A program made the translations under genes and the position numbers. A stretch of DNA of 61,495 nt from an uncultured Collinsella sp. (GTDB lineage Bacteria > Actinomycetota > Coriobacteriia > Coriobacteriales > Coriobacteriaceae), in the NCBI GenBank assembly GCA_934654795.1, contig CAKUGT010000010.1, positions 1-61,495 on the forward strand, written 5' to 3'. Of this stretch, positions 43,867 through 53,806 are shown one piece after another. Position 1 is the first letter of the stretch. Each line of letters opens with the position of its first letter. The notes under the pieces were generated by a model. It had not been told where the DNA came from. It saw nothing but the letters and a program-made list of their open reading frames with translations, and searched no databases.

Positions 43867-45678
43867 CTACTCGTCCACCTTGAGGATCGCCATAAACGCC
43901 TCCTGCGGGACCTCGACCGAGCCGATGGCCTTCATGCGCTTCTTGCCCTCTTTCTGCTTCTCGAGCAGTTTGCGCTTACGCGAGATATCGCCGCCGTAGC
44001 ACTTGGCAAGAACGTCCTTGCGACGCGCCTTGACGGTGGAACGGGCGATGATCTTGTTGCCGATAGCACCCTGGATGGGCACCTCGAACAGCTGACGCGG
44101 GATGATCTCCTTGAGCTTGTCGCACAGGCCACGGGCCAGGCCATATGCCTTGTCCTTATGGACGATAAACGAAAGCGCGTCCACCTCGTCGCCCGAAAGC
44201 AAAATATCGAGCTTCACGAGCTCGGAGGGACGGTACTCGTTGAACTCGTAGTCGAGCGAGGCATAGCCCTTGGTGCGGCTCTTGAGCTGATCGAAGAAGT
44301 CCAAGATGAGCTCGGCGAGCGGCATATCGAAGCGCATCTCGACCGATTTGCTCGTCAGGTGGATCATGTCGGTTGTGACGCCACGGTGCTCGATGGCGAG
44401 CTGCATGACGGCACCCGTGTACTCAGGCGGGCAGATGATCTTTGCCTTGAGGTAGGGTTCCTCGATACGATCGATGCGTGTGGCCTCGGGAAGGTCCTGC
44501 GGACTGCGGACATCGATCATTTCGCCGTCGGTCTTGTAGACGTGATAATCGACCGAGGGACTCGTGGCAATGAGGTCCAGGTTGAACTCGCGCTCCAGGC
44601 GTTCCTTGACGACTTCCATGTGCAGCAGGCCCAGGAAGCCCACGCGGAAACCAAAGCCGAGCGCCACCGAGGTCTCGGGCTCCCACACCAACGACGGGTC
44701 GTTGACGTGCAGTTTATCGAGCGCGTCACGCAGGTTCTCGTAGTCCTTATTATCGATCGGGAACAGGCCCGTATAGACCATGGGCTTAGCCTCGCGGTAG
44801 CCAGGAAGCGGCTCGGGGCAGGGATTCGACGCCCACGTGAGGGTATCGCCCACGCGCACGGCCTCGGGGTCCTTTAGGCCCGTGACCACGTAGCCCACCT
44901 CGCCGACCGTCAGCGCATCGACCGGAGTCTCGGCGGGACGCTTGACGCCCACGCCATCGACCAAAAAGTCGCCCTTTGCCTGCATCATGCGCAGGGTATC
45001 GCCCTTTTTGATGGAACCGTCAAAAACGCGAACGGTGGCGACGACGCCGCGGTATTCATCAAAATACGAGTCAAGGATGAGCGCCTTGAGCGGCGCGTTC
45101 GCATCGCCCTTGGGCGGAGAGATCAAAAAGACAATGGACTCCAGCAGATCATGGATGCCCTCGCCGGTCTTGCCCGAGACGCACACGGCATCATCGGCAG
45201 GGATCGCCAGGTCATCCTCGATCTCGGTCTTAACCTCATCGGGATGGGCCGAGGGCAGGTCGATCTTGTTGATGGCCGGCACAATGTCCAGATTGGCGTT
45301 CATGGCGAGCGTCGCGTTGGAGACGGTCTGCGCCTCGACACCCTGGGTGGCATCGACGACGAGCACCGCGCCCTCGCAGGCGGCCAGAGAACGCGAGACC
45401 TCGTAGGTAAAGTCAACGTGACCCGGCGTATCGATCAGATTGAACTGATACGTCTCACCATCGTCGGCGTCATAGGAAACGCGAACGGCATTGGACTTGA
45501 TCGTAATGCCGCGCTCGCGCTCGATATCCATGGTGTCGAGTAGCTGCGACTCCATGTCGCGCTCGTCGACGGTATGGGTGAGCTCGAGAATGCGGTCACT
45601 GATCGTGGACTTGCCATGGTCGATGTGCGCAACAATCGAGAAGTTGCGGATGTGGGAAATGTCAATTGAAGTACTCAT
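43867..45678 (-). CDS. lepA: Elongation factor 4
   Basis: A 603-residue ribosomal GTPase affecting translation under stress. The N-terminal [16 protein letters not shown] is diagnostic, with [18 protein letters not shown] and the EF4-specific C-terminal domain ([17 protein letters not shown]). ATG 45678 is chosen from conservation; the ribosome binding site is weak. It heads the lepA-dusB-hemW cluster and follows the rpsT terminator. Confidence 0.95.
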   Translation of the reverse strand: MSTSIDISHIRNFSIVAHIDHGKSTISDRILELTHTVDERDMESQLLDTMDIERERGITIKSNAVRVSYDADDGETYQFNLIDTPGHVDFTYEVSRSLAACEGAVLVVDATQGVEAQTVSNATLAMNANLDIVPAINKIDLPSAHPDEVKTEIEDDLAIPADDAVCVSGKTGEGIHDLLESIVFLISPPKGDANAPLKALILDSYFDEYRGVVATVRVFDGSIKKGDTLRMMQAKGDFLVDGVGVKRPAETPVDALTVGEVGYVVTGLKDPEAVRVGDTLTWASNPCPEPLPGYREAKPMVYTGLFPIDNKDYENLRDALDKLHVNDPSLVWEPETSVALGFGFRVGFLGLLHMEVVKERLEREFNLDLIATSPSVDYHVYKTDGEMIDVRSPQDLPEATRIDRIEEPYLKAKIICPPEYTGAVMQLAIEHRGVTTDMIHLTSKSVEMRFDMPLAELILDFFDQLKSRTKGYASLDYEFNEYRPSELVKLDILLSGDEVDALSFIVHKDKAYGLARGLCDKLKEIIPRQLFEVPIQGAIGNKIIARSTVKARRKDVLAKCYGGDISRKRKLLEKQKEGKKRMKAIGSVEVPQEAFMAILKVDE

Positions 45679-45702
45679 GCGGACTATCTTACCCGAGCGG
45701 TA

Positions 45703-45740
45703 CAAAAAATGGAGCCTGTTCCATAAAACAGGCTCCATTT
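45703..45740 (-). terminator. Rho-independent terminator of rpsT
   Basis: 14-bp perfect arms (45707-45720 and 45727-45740) around a 6-nt loop, extending into TTTTTTG on the minus strand; 34 nt after the rpsT stop. Confidence 0.9.
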
Positions 45741-45774
45741 ATGCGCGTAATCTGTGTGGTGTGAAATTTACAAC

Positions 45775-46041
45775 TTAGGCGTTGATGCTGTTCACGAGCT
45801 TGGCAAGACCGGACTTGCGGTTGGAAGCCTGGTTCTTGTGGATGACATGCTTGGCGGCAGCCATGTCGAGACGCTTGGTGACGGTCTTGAGGGCAGCCTG
45901 GGCCTTCTCGGCGTCGCCCTCGGCGACGGCGGACTGAACGTGCTTGGTCAGCGTCTTGAGCTCGGACTTGACAGCCTTGTTACGCATGCGAGCTGCCTCA
46001 TTGGTGCGGATACGCTTCTTCTGAGACTTGATGTTTGCCAC
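45775..46041 (-). CDS. rpsT: 30S ribosomal protein S20
   Basis: An 88-residue basic protein of three long helices ([35 protein letters not shown]) binding 16S rRNA. Starts at GTG 46041, giving VANIKSQKK, with AAGGA 10 nt upstream; S20 often has a non-ATG start that limits expression. Own promoter and terminator. Confidence 0.95.
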   Translation of the reverse strand: MANIKSQKKRIRTNEAARMRNKAVKSELKTLTKHVQSAVAEGDAEKAQAALKTVTKRLDMAAAKHVIHKNQASNRKSGLAKLVNSINA

Positions 46042-46116
46042 TTCTGGAGTTCCTTTCGAGTTCCTTGCAAAAAATGTATGACACCTCTGAGACACGGTGA
46101 GGTCATGCAAGCGCCT

Positions 46117-46125
46117 ACTATAGCA
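46117..46125 (-). promoter_or_regulatory. Extended -10 promoter of rpsT
   Basis: TGCTATAGT on the minus strand, 76 nt before the rpsT start. The same 9-mer occurs before rpmB. Confidence 0.6.
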
Positions 46126-46174
46126 CGCTCCCCCTCAAAGGGATAGAACGAATTTGTCAAATAGGCAGGTATCA

Positions 46175-47137
46175 TCACGATTTTCTCAAGATGTTCGTAA
46201 TCCAGAGCAAAAGTGCGGTCTCCGAATCGGCCGAACCTTTGAGTGCAAGCTCAACATCGACGGCGCCCTCGAGGGCCGCGACGAGCTCAGCCATCGAAAA
46301 ACGACGCGCCCAGGTAAGGTGATTCTTGACCTGCCAGGCCTGAAGCTTGAGCGTTGCGGCAAGCTCACGCCCCTGCCCGCGCGCATCGAGCGCCTTGGCG
46401 ACGATCAGCTCGCGGATGCGCCCGCACAGCAGCGTATAGGTCCACACGTAGCTCTTGGAGGGCAGCAGTTTAAAGAGCTCGAGCGAACGGCGCATGTCGC
46501 GGGCCGAGACGGCGTTGAGGAAGTCCCAGGGCTGAACCTCGGCCGTACGCACGATCCAACGCTCCACATCGGCAAGCTCAATCTGGGGCGCCTCGACCAT
46601 CTGGGCGAGCTTTGCCAGGTCGTTATCGAGCATACGGGTGTTTTCGCCCGAACGCGAGACGAGCTCCTCAGCCGCGGCCGTCGAGATAGACTTGCCGTGC
46701 TGCGTCGCCATCTGCTGCACGCGGCGCGGCAGCTCCCGGCGCTTGGTGCCCGAGCAATCGATGACGGCCTTCTTGTCGATCTTGGCGATCGCCTTATACA
46801 GGCGAGTGTTCTTGGCAAGTGAGTCGGCGATGATGAGGCAGACCGTCGTAGGACTGGGACTTGCGAGGTATTCGACGAGCGGCTCTGAAACCGACTTGGC
46901 GAGCTTTGAGCAGCCGTCGAGGATTACCAGACGAAACTCGCTACCCATGGGAAAAGTATTGAGCGAGCCGATGATCGACTCGATATCGGGGTCCTTGGAC
47001 ATGTCGCGCTCGTCGAGGTTGAACTCGACCATGCCCGACTTTTCCAAGCGAGCCTTCATACGCGAGACGGCGTGGTCGCGCTTGACTCCGTCGGTACCGA
47101 CGATCAGATATGCCGGCAGCAGACCGTTTTCAGACAT
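46175..47137 (-). CDS. holA: DNA polymerase III subunit delta
   Basis: A 320-residue clamp-loader wrench subunit. The N-terminal PAYLIVGTDGVKRDHAVSRM, the LVILDGCSKLAKSV strand and the C-terminal LRRKS-type collar fit HolA. Start ATG 47137. It follows comEC as in Bacillus (comEC-holA-rpsT). Confidence 0.93.
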   Translation of the reverse strand: MSENGLLPAYLIVGTDGVKRDHAVSRMKARLEKSGMVEFNLDERDMSKDPDIESIIGSLNTFPMGSEFRLVILDGCSKLAKSVSEPLVEYLASPSPTTVCLIIADSLAKNTRLYKAIAKIDKKAVIDCSGTKRRELPRRVQQMATQHGKSISTAAAEELVSRSGENTRMLDNDLAKLAQMVEAPQIELADVERWIVRTAEVQPWDFLNAVSARDMRRSLELFKLLPSKSYVWTYTLLCGRIRELIVAKALDARGQGRELAATLKLQAWQVKNHLTWARRFSMAELVAALEGAVDVELALKGSADSETALLLWITNILRKS

Positions 47138-47215
47138 CGCGCTCCCCTCTCACAGGCCCTCGTGTTCGTACCGTGTCATTCTAGCCCAGGGACCTATGGT
47201 GCGCCAACGACGTCG

Positions 47216-49519
47216 TTATGGTCGCTGGCATCGCATGGCAAACCCCTTCGCGGTCGGTGTGATGGTGATGTCGCCGCGCTCGATCGTACACGCGAAGGCC
47301 CCGCCCGCTTCCCTCACGGCATCGACGCAGGCATCCGACGGATGACCGTAGCGGTTACCCTCGCCGGCGCTCGCAATGGAGAGTTCGGGCCTTAGGACAT
47401 CCAGCAGCTCGCCGTCGACCGAGACCTTGGAGCCGTGATGCCCAAGCTTAAGGACATCGATATCGCCCACTTCTTGTGCAAACTTACGCTCTTGATCGAG
47501 CTCAGCGTCACCGGTTAGGAGCATACGCAGACTCTTGCCTTCCTGAGCATAGGAGAGCAGCAAGACGAGCGAGTCTTCATTGCCCTCGCCATCCACGGAC
47601 TCGAATGGCCACATCACGCGGGCGCGAAATGCGCCAATGTCAACGGCATCTCCACGCCGCACTTGCCGATACTCCACGCCAGATCGGTTCAGCACCTCGG
47701 CAGGGGCATCCTCCAGCGCATTCGCCGCCACGGCAATGGTTCCAACCGAAAACTGTTCCAACACGTCAGGTAGACCGCCCCAGTGATCCTCGTCCCAATG
47801 CGTTACAAACACAGCATCGATATGATGAACGTTGTTGCGCACCAATGCCGTCACCACACGCTCGTCGAGCCCACAGTCGACGAGCGCCACGGCACCGCCT
47901 TGGCGAATAAGAATGGCATCAGCCTGGCCAACATCGAGAATCGTCACCGAAGGTGGAGCGAATCGATCCCAGTAGACGTACGGGACAACCGCCGCGAGAG
48001 CCAAGCACAGCAACCCTACAGCCATGGGGCGAGTACGGGGTCGTGGCCACCATACCAAGAGAGCCGTCAAAGAAAGCGGCACTAGGTATATCCAAATGGA
48101 ATCGGGCGGTACGCTCACGGACGCACCCGGCACGGCTGCGAAGAGCTGCTCAAAGAACAGCGCACAGCGTGCGGCAACCATGGGCACCACAAGCGCCCAG
48201 GGTCGCAACAGGGGCACGAGCGAGCACGGCGCCAACACAATCGAAACAGAAAGCAACACGCTCACCACCGGGCCGATCACGGCATTTGCAATCGGGGCAA
48301 TGAGCGAAAAAGTACCGAATGCGGGAACGGTGATGGGAAGCGTTGCCAGCTGCGAGCAGAGCGTGACGGAAAGTATACCGGCAATGCCCGCCGGCACGCC
48401 CAACTCGTCCAAAGCGTAGGTGGCATACGGGCAAAAGCACAAGATGGCAAAGACGCTGGCACACGAAAGCTGAAAGCCCATCTCGAACAGCACCGTTGGA
48501 CGGAGTAGCACAAAAATCGACATGGTCACAAAGAGCGCAGAGATGCCGTGGCGGCGACGCCCGGCACCGTTGGCGACAAGCGTCGCCGCCACCATGCAGC
48601 ACGCACGAACAGCCGAGGGCGATGCACCTGTAAAGGCGGCGTAGGCCACAAGCGTTGCCGCCAAAAGCGCCCGCTGCAGCCCACGCGAGCAACGAGTCAT
48701 TTGTAAAGCGCTCTCGATTACAAAGCCCACGATAGCCAGATGACTTCCCGAAACAGCAATGAGATGCGCCGTTCCCGTCACCGAAAACCATTCGCCCGCC
48801 GGCTGAGCGCGCAGCTCGGACGAACGTCCGCAGACAACGCCGGCAATGAGCGAGCGCGCCGGATCGGTCGCGGGAGCAATGGCGGTAAGTAGCTCATTTC
48901 GCAGCCGAAGCAACGGCCCTGGAGAGCCCCCATCGATCGACACAATCCGGACAGCCTTAACCTTGCGCAGCTCACCCCGAAGCACGCGCGAACGCCCATA
49001 CGCATCATTCTCGAAGCGCGAAACGCGGCCGATGACACGCACGCGCGACCCAGCACTGAGCTCGCGATCGCACGATAATCGAACGGCACCCACGCGCCAA
49101 ACGTCCGCGATCGCGTCACAGGTATAGGAATACGCATCGTCGTTGATAGACGGATCGCTCTGAACGACGAACTCAAGACTGCTTGCAGCCCGTCCATCCA
49201 GAGCGACGGAAGCTCGGAGGGCACCTATCGCCCACCCCGCGGACACGATCGCTCCTGCCACGAGTCCGACCGCCGCGGCATACAGCCATCGCTTCCATCG
49301 CACAAGACGCATGCAAGACCGAGCCAATACGACGAACGCTACAGCCACAACGGGAATGCCCCAGAGTAACGTGACGGAAGTCAGTCCTTCTCCTAGTAGC
49401 GCATCAGCCGCCACGTTAAGCACCAAGCCGCAACTCGCACACAAGCCGGCACAAAGGGCCATCGTCCACGGCAACAATGGCCGTGGAGGCATCACGTGCT
49501 CACGCTCGGTCGCACTCAT
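47216..49519 (-). CDS. comEC: ComEC/Rec2-family DNA uptake channel
   Basis: A 767-residue polytopic protein that passes single-stranded DNA through the membrane during transformation. The N-terminal OB-like domain, the central Competence domain with many helices (GTAHLIAVSGSHLAIVGF, SAVRACCMVAATL) and the C-terminal metallo-beta-lactamase-like domain (THWDEDHWGGL, LGHHGSKVS) are all present. ATG 49519 overlaps the comEA TGA (ATGA). Full length with no break, so probably functional. Confidence 0.94.
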   Translation of the reverse strand: MSATEREHVMPPRPLLPWTMALCAGLCASCGLVLNVAADALLGEGLTSVTLLWGIPVVAVAFVVLARSCMRLVRWKRWLYAAAVGLVAGAIVSAGWAIGALRASVALDGRAASSLEFVVQSDPSINDDAYSYTCDAIADVWRVGAVRLSCDRELSAGSRVRVIGRVSRFENDAYGRSRVLRGELRKVKAVRIVSIDGGSPGPLLRLRNELLTAIAPATDPARSLIAGVVCGRSSELRAQPAGEWFSVTGTAHLIAVSGSHLAIVGFVIESALQMTRCSRGLQRALLAATLVAYAAFTGASPSAVRACCMVAATLVANGAGRRRHGISALFVTMSIFVLLRPTVLFEMGFQLSCASVFAILCFCPYATYALDELGVPAGIAGILSVTLCSQLATLPITVPAFGTFSLIAPIANAVIGPVVSVLLSVSIVLAPCSLVPLLRPWALVVPMVAARCALFFEQLFAAVPGASVSVPPDSIWIYLVPLSLTALLVWWPRPRTRPMAVGLLCLALAAVVPYVYWDRFAPPSVTILDVGQADAILIRQGGAVALVDCGLDERVVTALVRNNVHHIDAVFVTHWDEDHWGGLPDVLEQFSVGTIAVAANALEDAPAEVLNRSGVEYRQVRRGDAVDIGAFRARVMWPFESVDGEGNEDSLVLLLSYAQEGKSLRMLLTGDAELDQERKFAQEVGDIDVLKLGHHGSKVSVDGELLDVLRPELSIASAGEGNRYGHPSDACVDAVREAGGAFACTIERGDITITPTAKGFAMRCQRP

Positions 49520-50226
49520 ACGCAGATGCAATCTTTGATTTTGGCGAGTTTCTTCTCGCCAATTCCCGACACACGCATCAGGTCGTCGACCGAGGCAAAA
49601 GCGCCGTTTTGGGTCCGCTCGTCGATAATCGACTGGGCCATAGAGGGACCGATGCCCGAAAGCGTCTGCAATTCTGCCGCGCTTGCCGTATTGATGTTCA
49701 CAAGCCCCGACGAAGCGCCCGCGCCCGATGCCGCGGCAGCGCCGCCTTCGGCCCCGCCAGCCGCCAAAGCCGCCTGCTGCTCCCCCACTGTCGGCACATA
49801 GATCTTTTGTCCATCCGTGACTTTCGAAGCACGGTTAAGCCCCGTCACATCCGCCTCTGCCGTTAGCCCTCCGGCAGCGTCAATCGCCTGGGATACCCGC
49901 GCTCCATCTTGAAGCCGATACACGCCCGGGGATGCAACGGCACCATCAACATCGACGTACACCTCCGTTTCGGCAGACGCCTTAGACGAAAACCCATCGG
50001 ATGCATCGTCCGAAAGATCGCCGGACCCCGGCTCCGCCGATGGACCCGAGTCCTCAACGCGCCCAAACGAAACATTGCCGGAGCGGTCACCAAAGCTCGC
50101 CATCGCCAAGCCGCTCGCCATCGCAATGACGACGAGCATCGCCACGACTACCGCCTTATGCCCGAGCAACTTGCCCGCCCAGCGGTCCATTCGCTTGACC
50201 CGTTCGTGTTGTTCGCGCTGCGCCAT
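49516..50226 (-). CDS. comEA: ComEA competence DNA receptor
   Basis: A 236-residue membrane-anchored DNA-binding protein. A transmembrane segment lies near residues 25-46, then an acidic spacer, an SLBB domain (VYVDVDGAVASPGVYRL), an Ala/Gly-rich linker and a C-terminal pair of helix-hairpin-helix motifs (NINTASAAELQTLSGIGP; DLMRVSGIGEKKLAKI). It hands DNA to ComEC, encoded immediately downstream. Confidence 0.94.
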   Translation of the reverse strand: MAQREQHERVKRMDRWAGKLLGHKAVVVAMLVVIAMASGLAMASFGDRSGNVSFGRVEDSGPSAEPGSGDLSDDASDGFSSKASAETEVYVDVDGAVASPGVYRLQDGARVSQAIDAAGGLTAEADVTGLNRASKVTDGQKIYVPTVGEQQAALAAGGAEGGAAAASGAGASSGLVNINTASAAELQTLSGIGPSMAQSIIDERTQNGAFASVDDLMRVSGIGEKKLAKIKDCICV

Positions 50227-50395
50227 AGCAAAAACCTCCCAACACCATCGTGTCAGGAAATCGCAGCCGAACGAACCGCTCGGGCAAACCAGTTTTGACG
50301 GTCAAACCAAACACTGACCAAAACCATGCGCAAACATGTCCATTTATTCAGTCACACGTCAGCGAATGAACATCTTGACATTGTTTACCCAGATA

Positions 50396-50430
50396 ACAAA
50401 AAACCGACGATACAAACGTATCGTCGGTTT
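50396..50430 (-). terminator. Rho-independent terminator of thiI
   Basis: 13-bp perfect arms (50401-50413 and 50418-50430), 4-nt loop, extending into TTTTTTGT on the minus strand; 9 nt after the thiI stop. Confidence 0.9.
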
Positions 50431-50439
50431 ATGCAGGGA

Positions 50440-51684
50440 CTATTCGTGATCTTGATAAATCTCACGCGGAGCGAGCTCCGAATGTTTGCGTTTTAAGGTC
50501 TTAGGAGCCTTATACGTGTTGCTCTCAAAGTCGATGTACTCGGTCTGCTTGAGCAAGCGCTCAATCATCTCCTCGTGATCGAACAGCTCCCAGGCCTCAT
50601 GAACGGCATCGAGCTTGGCGTGCGTCTCGGGACGGCGCGGCATAAAGAGCGTGCAACAGTCGGGCGCGGCCTCGGTCGAGATGTCGAATGTACCGATTTC
50701 CTCGGCACGCGCAATGATCTCCTGCTTGTCCGAGCCGATGAGCGGACGGAACACGGGAATCTTCACAGCCTCGTTGACAGCCATGATGTTCTCGAGCGTC
50801 TGAGAGGCGACCTGGCCAAGCGACTCACCGGTCACGATAGCCTTGGCGCCCTCGATATGCGCGATGCGCTCGGCAACCGAATACATGATGCGGCGATACA
50901 TGATCACGCGCAGGTTGCTGGGGCAGGTGACCGAAATCTCGCGCTGGCAGTCGCCAAACGGAACCACGTACAGACGGCCGATCTGGACTCCCGGCGCAAG
51001 GGCACGGATGATGTCCTGCACCAGATACTCACTCGTATCGGGCGTCTGCGGACGACCGGAGAAATGCACCGGTACGCACACGGCGCCGCGGCGGGCGAGC
51101 ATCCACGTCGACACGGGCGAATCGATACCCGAAGACAGCAGCGTCACAACCTTGCCGGCAGAACCCACCGGCAGGCCGCCCACGCCGCGCTCGGAGCGCG
51201 CATACACATAGACGCTGCCCTGGACCACCAGCACATGCACCATCGCGTCGGGGTCGTGCATCTGGACCTTTTTATCGGGAAACGCCTCGCACAGCACCTC
51301 GCCAACCTGACGGTTGATATCGATGGAGGTAAGCTCATAGTCGGTGTTGGAGCGCTTAGCATGCACCTTAAACGAATCGAAGGGACCGAACTCGCGCAGC
51401 GCCTTGACGGCGGCGGCGCAGTACTCCTGCGGGTCGCGGTTGGTGTGGTATGCCAGGGACACACGGGCGACGCCGGGAACGGTGCGAATGACACGCGCCG
51501 CCTCGTCAGCCTGATGCTCGTTAAAGGTCACGAGGATATAACCGGAAATTCGAGACACGGCATTCACGGAAAAGGCGGCCAAGGCCGCCTTGATGTTATC
51601 CATGAGGATATGCTCAAAATGTGCGCGGTTCTTGCCCTTCAGTCCAACCTCGTGATAGTGGACCAGGCAGACGCGAGCTGCCAT
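50440..51684 (-). CDS. thiI: tRNA uracil 4-sulfurtransferase
   Basis: A 414-residue enzyme making 4-thiouridine at tRNA position 8 and sulfur for thiamine. Ferredoxin-like and THUMP domains (residues 1-165), then a PP-loop ATP pyrophosphatase (LLSSGIDSPVSTW). It lacks a C-terminal rhodanese domain, as in Gram-positive ThiI. Start ATG 51684 directly abuts the rpoZ stop. It lies where many actinobacteria have coaBC/dfp and metK. Confidence 0.93.
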   Translation of the reverse strand: MAARVCLVHYHEVGLKGKNRAHFEHILMDNIKAALAAFSVNAVSRISGYILVTFNEHQADEAARVIRTVPGVARVSLAYHTNRDPQEYCAAAVKALREFGPFDSFKVHAKRSNTDYELTSIDINRQVGEVLCEAFPDKKVQMHDPDAMVHVLVVQGSVYVYARSERGVGGLPVGSAGKVVTLLSSGIDSPVSTWMLARRGAVCVPVHFSGRPQTPDTSEYLVQDIIRALAPGVQIGRLYVVPFGDCQREISVTCPSNLRVIMYRRIMYSVAERIAHIEGAKAIVTGESLGQVASQTLENIMAVNEAVKIPVFRPLIGSDKQEIIARAEEIGTFDISTEAAPDCCTLFMPRRPETHAKLDAVHEAWELFDHEEMIERLLKQTEYIDFESNTYKAPKTLKRKHSELAPREIYQDHE

Positions 51685-51966
51685 TTAGGCTTCAGCAACC
51701 TTGTGGCCGAGCGCTTTCTCGTAACGGGCCTCATCGTAGGAGATATCGCCGTCGACGATCTCGTCCATAGCCATCGAGATGGTATCGGCACCAGAAAGGC
51801 CGATGGTAATGTCATCGACATCCTGAACGGCAAGCACGCGGTTGTGCTGGCCGCGCAGCATGCTATTGATATCGCAGGCGCGCTTGGAGGCAAGCGAAGC
51901 GAGCAGGAAGCGGTTGTGATCGGTCTTCTCCAGAAGATCGTCAATGCAAGGCTTTACAACGGACAC
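51685..51966 (-). CDS. rpoZ: DNA-directed RNA polymerase subunit omega
   Basis: A 93-residue RNA polymerase assembly subunit. The conserved NRFLLASLASKRACDIN helix matches the family's x-K-R-A-R-x-I-N motif, and the C-terminus is acidic. Start ATG 51966, 5 nt after gmk. The mIHF-gmk-rpoZ order is the actinobacterial one. Confidence 0.9.
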   Translation of the reverse strand: MSVVKPCIDDLLEKTDHNRFLLASLASKRACDINSMLRGQHNRVLAVQDVDDITIGLSGADTISMAMDEIVDGDISYDEARYEKALGHKVAEA

Positions 51967-51971
51967 GGACC

Positions 51972-52541
51972 TCAGATCCTTTCATGCATATCGAGAACGC
52001 GAACGAGCTCGTCGGTCGCGCGGTCGAGATCGTCATTCACCACGACGTCGTCGTAGCGGTCGGCAAGGGCAAGCTCATCGGCGGCGTTTGCCATACGCAG
52101 CTCAATCGTCTCGGGCGTCTCGGTACCGCGACCGACTAGACGCTCGCGGAGCACCTCAAGCGAAGGCGGCTTGATAAAGATCAGCACGGCCTCGGGGAAA
52201 CGCTCCTTCACCTGCAGAGCGCCCTGGACATCGATCTCCAAAATCAGAGACGCGCCCGAGGCGAGCTTGGATGTGACCTCGCTCACCAACGTGCCGTAGC
52301 AGTTACCGTGGACCTCGGCCCACTCAACAAACTCACCGTTTGCCACGCGGCGGTCGAACTCCTCGCGCGTCAGAAAAAAGTAGTTGACGCCGTCGACCTC
52401 ACCTTTGCGTGGTGCTCGCGTGGTAGCCGAAACCGTCAGGCCCAGGTTCGAGCGGCGCTCGCGCACACGAGTGACGAGCGTACCCTTGCCTGCGCCTGAC
52501 GGTCCAGAAATCACAAAGAGCTTGGAATCCTGAGCGCTCAC
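51972..52541 (-). CDS. gmk: Guanylate kinase
   Basis: A 189-residue enzyme phosphorylating GMP. P-loop GPSGAGKGT, GMP-binding TTRAPRKGEVDGVNY and GTRVEDVVVNDDL-like lid residues are seen. Starts at GTG 52541 immediately after the mIHF TAA, with no clear ribosome binding site; translational coupling is likely. Confidence 0.95.
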   Translation of the reverse strand: MSAQDSKLFVISGPSGAGKGTLVTRVRERRSNLGLTVSATTRAPRKGEVDGVNYFFLTREEFDRRVANGEFVEWAEVHGNCYGTLVSEVTSKLASGASLILEIDVQGALQVKERFPEAVLIFIKPPSLEVLRERLVGRGTETPETIELRMANAADELALADRYDDVVVNDDLDRATDELVRVLDMHERI

Positions 52542-52850
52542 TTATTTGGTCAGCTGCTCGAGGAGCTGCTCGCGCTGACGGACGCCGAGGCCCTGGACGC
52601 GACGAGTAGCGGAGATACCGAGCTCCTCCATGATCTTGGCGGCCTTGGCCTTGCCATAACCGGGGAGAGACTCGATGAGAGTGGAAACCTTCATGCGGGA
52701 AGCGATGGGGTCATCGGAGTTGAGCACGGACTCGAGGGACTTCTCGCCCTTCTTGATCTGCTCGCGAAGCTCAGCGCGGGCGTGACGTGCGGCAGCAGCC
52801 TTCTCAAGAGCCTGCTTGCGCTGCTCGTCGGTAAGCTGAGGGAGTGCCAT
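52542..52850 (-). CDS. mihF: Actinobacterial integration host factor (mIHF)
   Basis: A 102-residue nucleoid-associated DNA-bending protein of the actinobacterial sIHF/mIHF type, with a long N-terminal helix and an H2TH-like core (SLPGYGKAKAAKIMEELGI, RRVQGLGVRQREQLL). ATG 52850 follows GGAGGTACGA. A strong phylum marker. Promoter TGCTAAAAT at 52903-52895 on the minus strand lies 45 bp upstream. Confidence 0.92.
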   Translation of the reverse strand: MALPQLTDEQRKQALEKAAAARHARAELREQIKKGEKSLESVLNSDDPIASRMKVSTLIESLPGYGKAKAAKIMEELGISATRRVQGLGVRQREQLLEQLTK

Positions 52851-52894
52851 TCGTACCTCCAAATAGTTGGGTTATATCTGATTCAATAATTGGC

Positions 52895-52903
52895 ATTTTA
52901 GCA
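52895..52903 (-). promoter_or_regulatory. Extended -10 promoter of mihF
   Basis: TGCTAAAAT on the minus strand, 45 bp before the mIHF start. Confidence 0.5.
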
Positions 52904-52986
52904 CGTAGAACGTACAAAATGCCTAATCGCGGCTCCATAGGTTAGACGATACCCGCAAAAAGTGCAATATACTGCGCCCAAAGTTA

Positions 52987-53050
52987 AGCCCCTGACCTGC
53001 GATTCCACACAAAGGATGGGAAAGTTTACGCAGGCACAGGGGCTATTTTG
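52987..53050. terminator. Long bulged hairpin between pyrF and mihF
   Basis: AGCCCCTG (52987-52994) pairs with CAGGGGCT (53037-53044) and CCTGCG (52996-53001) with CGCAGG (53029-53034), enclosing a 27-nt loop. On the plus strand ATTTTG follows; on the minus strand, the direction of local transcription, only TAACTTTG follows. Probably the pyr operon terminator; an RNA element cannot be excluded. Confidence 0.45.
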
Positions 53051-53089
53051 TGCTAATGAGACCCAAAAGTGGTGACTTAGGGGAATCTT

Positions 53090-53806
53090 TTACGCGACGT
53101 TTTCGACCAGCTCGGCGACGATGGCGTCAAAGGCGGCAACCGGATCGTCGGCACCGGTGATGGGACGGCCCACCACAATGTGGCTTGCGCCACGCTCGAT
53201 AGCCTGAGAAGGCGTCGCCACGCGGGACTGGTCACCAAGGGCGGCACCCACCGGACGCACACCCGGAGTCACGATCAGGGCATCAGGACCCAGCAGCTCA
53301 CGCATGTCGTGAGCCTCCATCGGCGAGCACACGATGCCATCGATGCCGTTGGCCTGAGCGAGCTTTGCCAAGCGGGCGGCCTCCTCGGCCACGGGCGACT
53401 CGACGCCGATCTCGCTCAAGGCATCCTGATTCATGCTCGTGAGCACGGTGATGGCGACGAGCTTGGCGCGGTCCTCGCGCGCCTCCTCGGCACCCTCACG
53501 GCAGGCAGCGAGCATAGCGCCCGAGCCCAGGCCGTGGACCGAAAGCAGGTCGGCACCGGCAAGCGAGGCCGAGCGGGCAGCGCCGCGCACCTGATGCGGA
53601 ATGTCATGGAACTTAAGGTCGAGGAAGACCTTAAAGCCAAGGTCCTTAAAGGTCTTGACGATCTGGGGACCCTCAGCGTAATAGAGCGTCATGCCAACCT
53701 TGAGCCAGGCGGCATGGCCCGAAAGCTCGTGGGCGAGCTCGAGCGCGCGCTCACGGTCGCAGTCGAGGGCGACGATAACACGGTCGCGGGCATCATTCTC
53801 TAGCAT
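53090..53806 (-). CDS. pyrF: Orotidine 5'-phosphate decarboxylase
   Basis: A 238-residue TIM-barrel enzyme, last step to UMP. Catalytic DLKFHDIPHQV, PGVRP and VVGRPITGADDP phosphate-binding loops are present. Start ATG 53806 overlaps pyrD by 7 nt. Last gene of the pyr operon. Confidence 0.95.
   Translation of the reverse strand: MLENDARDRVIVALDCDRERALELAHELSGHAAWLKVGMTLYYAEGPQIVKTFKDLGFKVFLDLKFHDIPHQVRGAARSASLAGADLLSVHGLGSGAMLAACREGAEEAREDRAKLVAITVLTSMNQDALSEIGVESPVAEEAARLAKLAQANGIDGIVCSPMEAHDMRELLGPDALIVTPGVRPVGAALGDQSRVATPSQAIERGASHIVVGRPITGADDPVAAFDAIVAELVENVA

Noticed and set aside
52987..53050. Known riboswitch upstream of mihF
   Set aside because: No riboswitch consensus I know fits; kept only as an unexplained hairpin.
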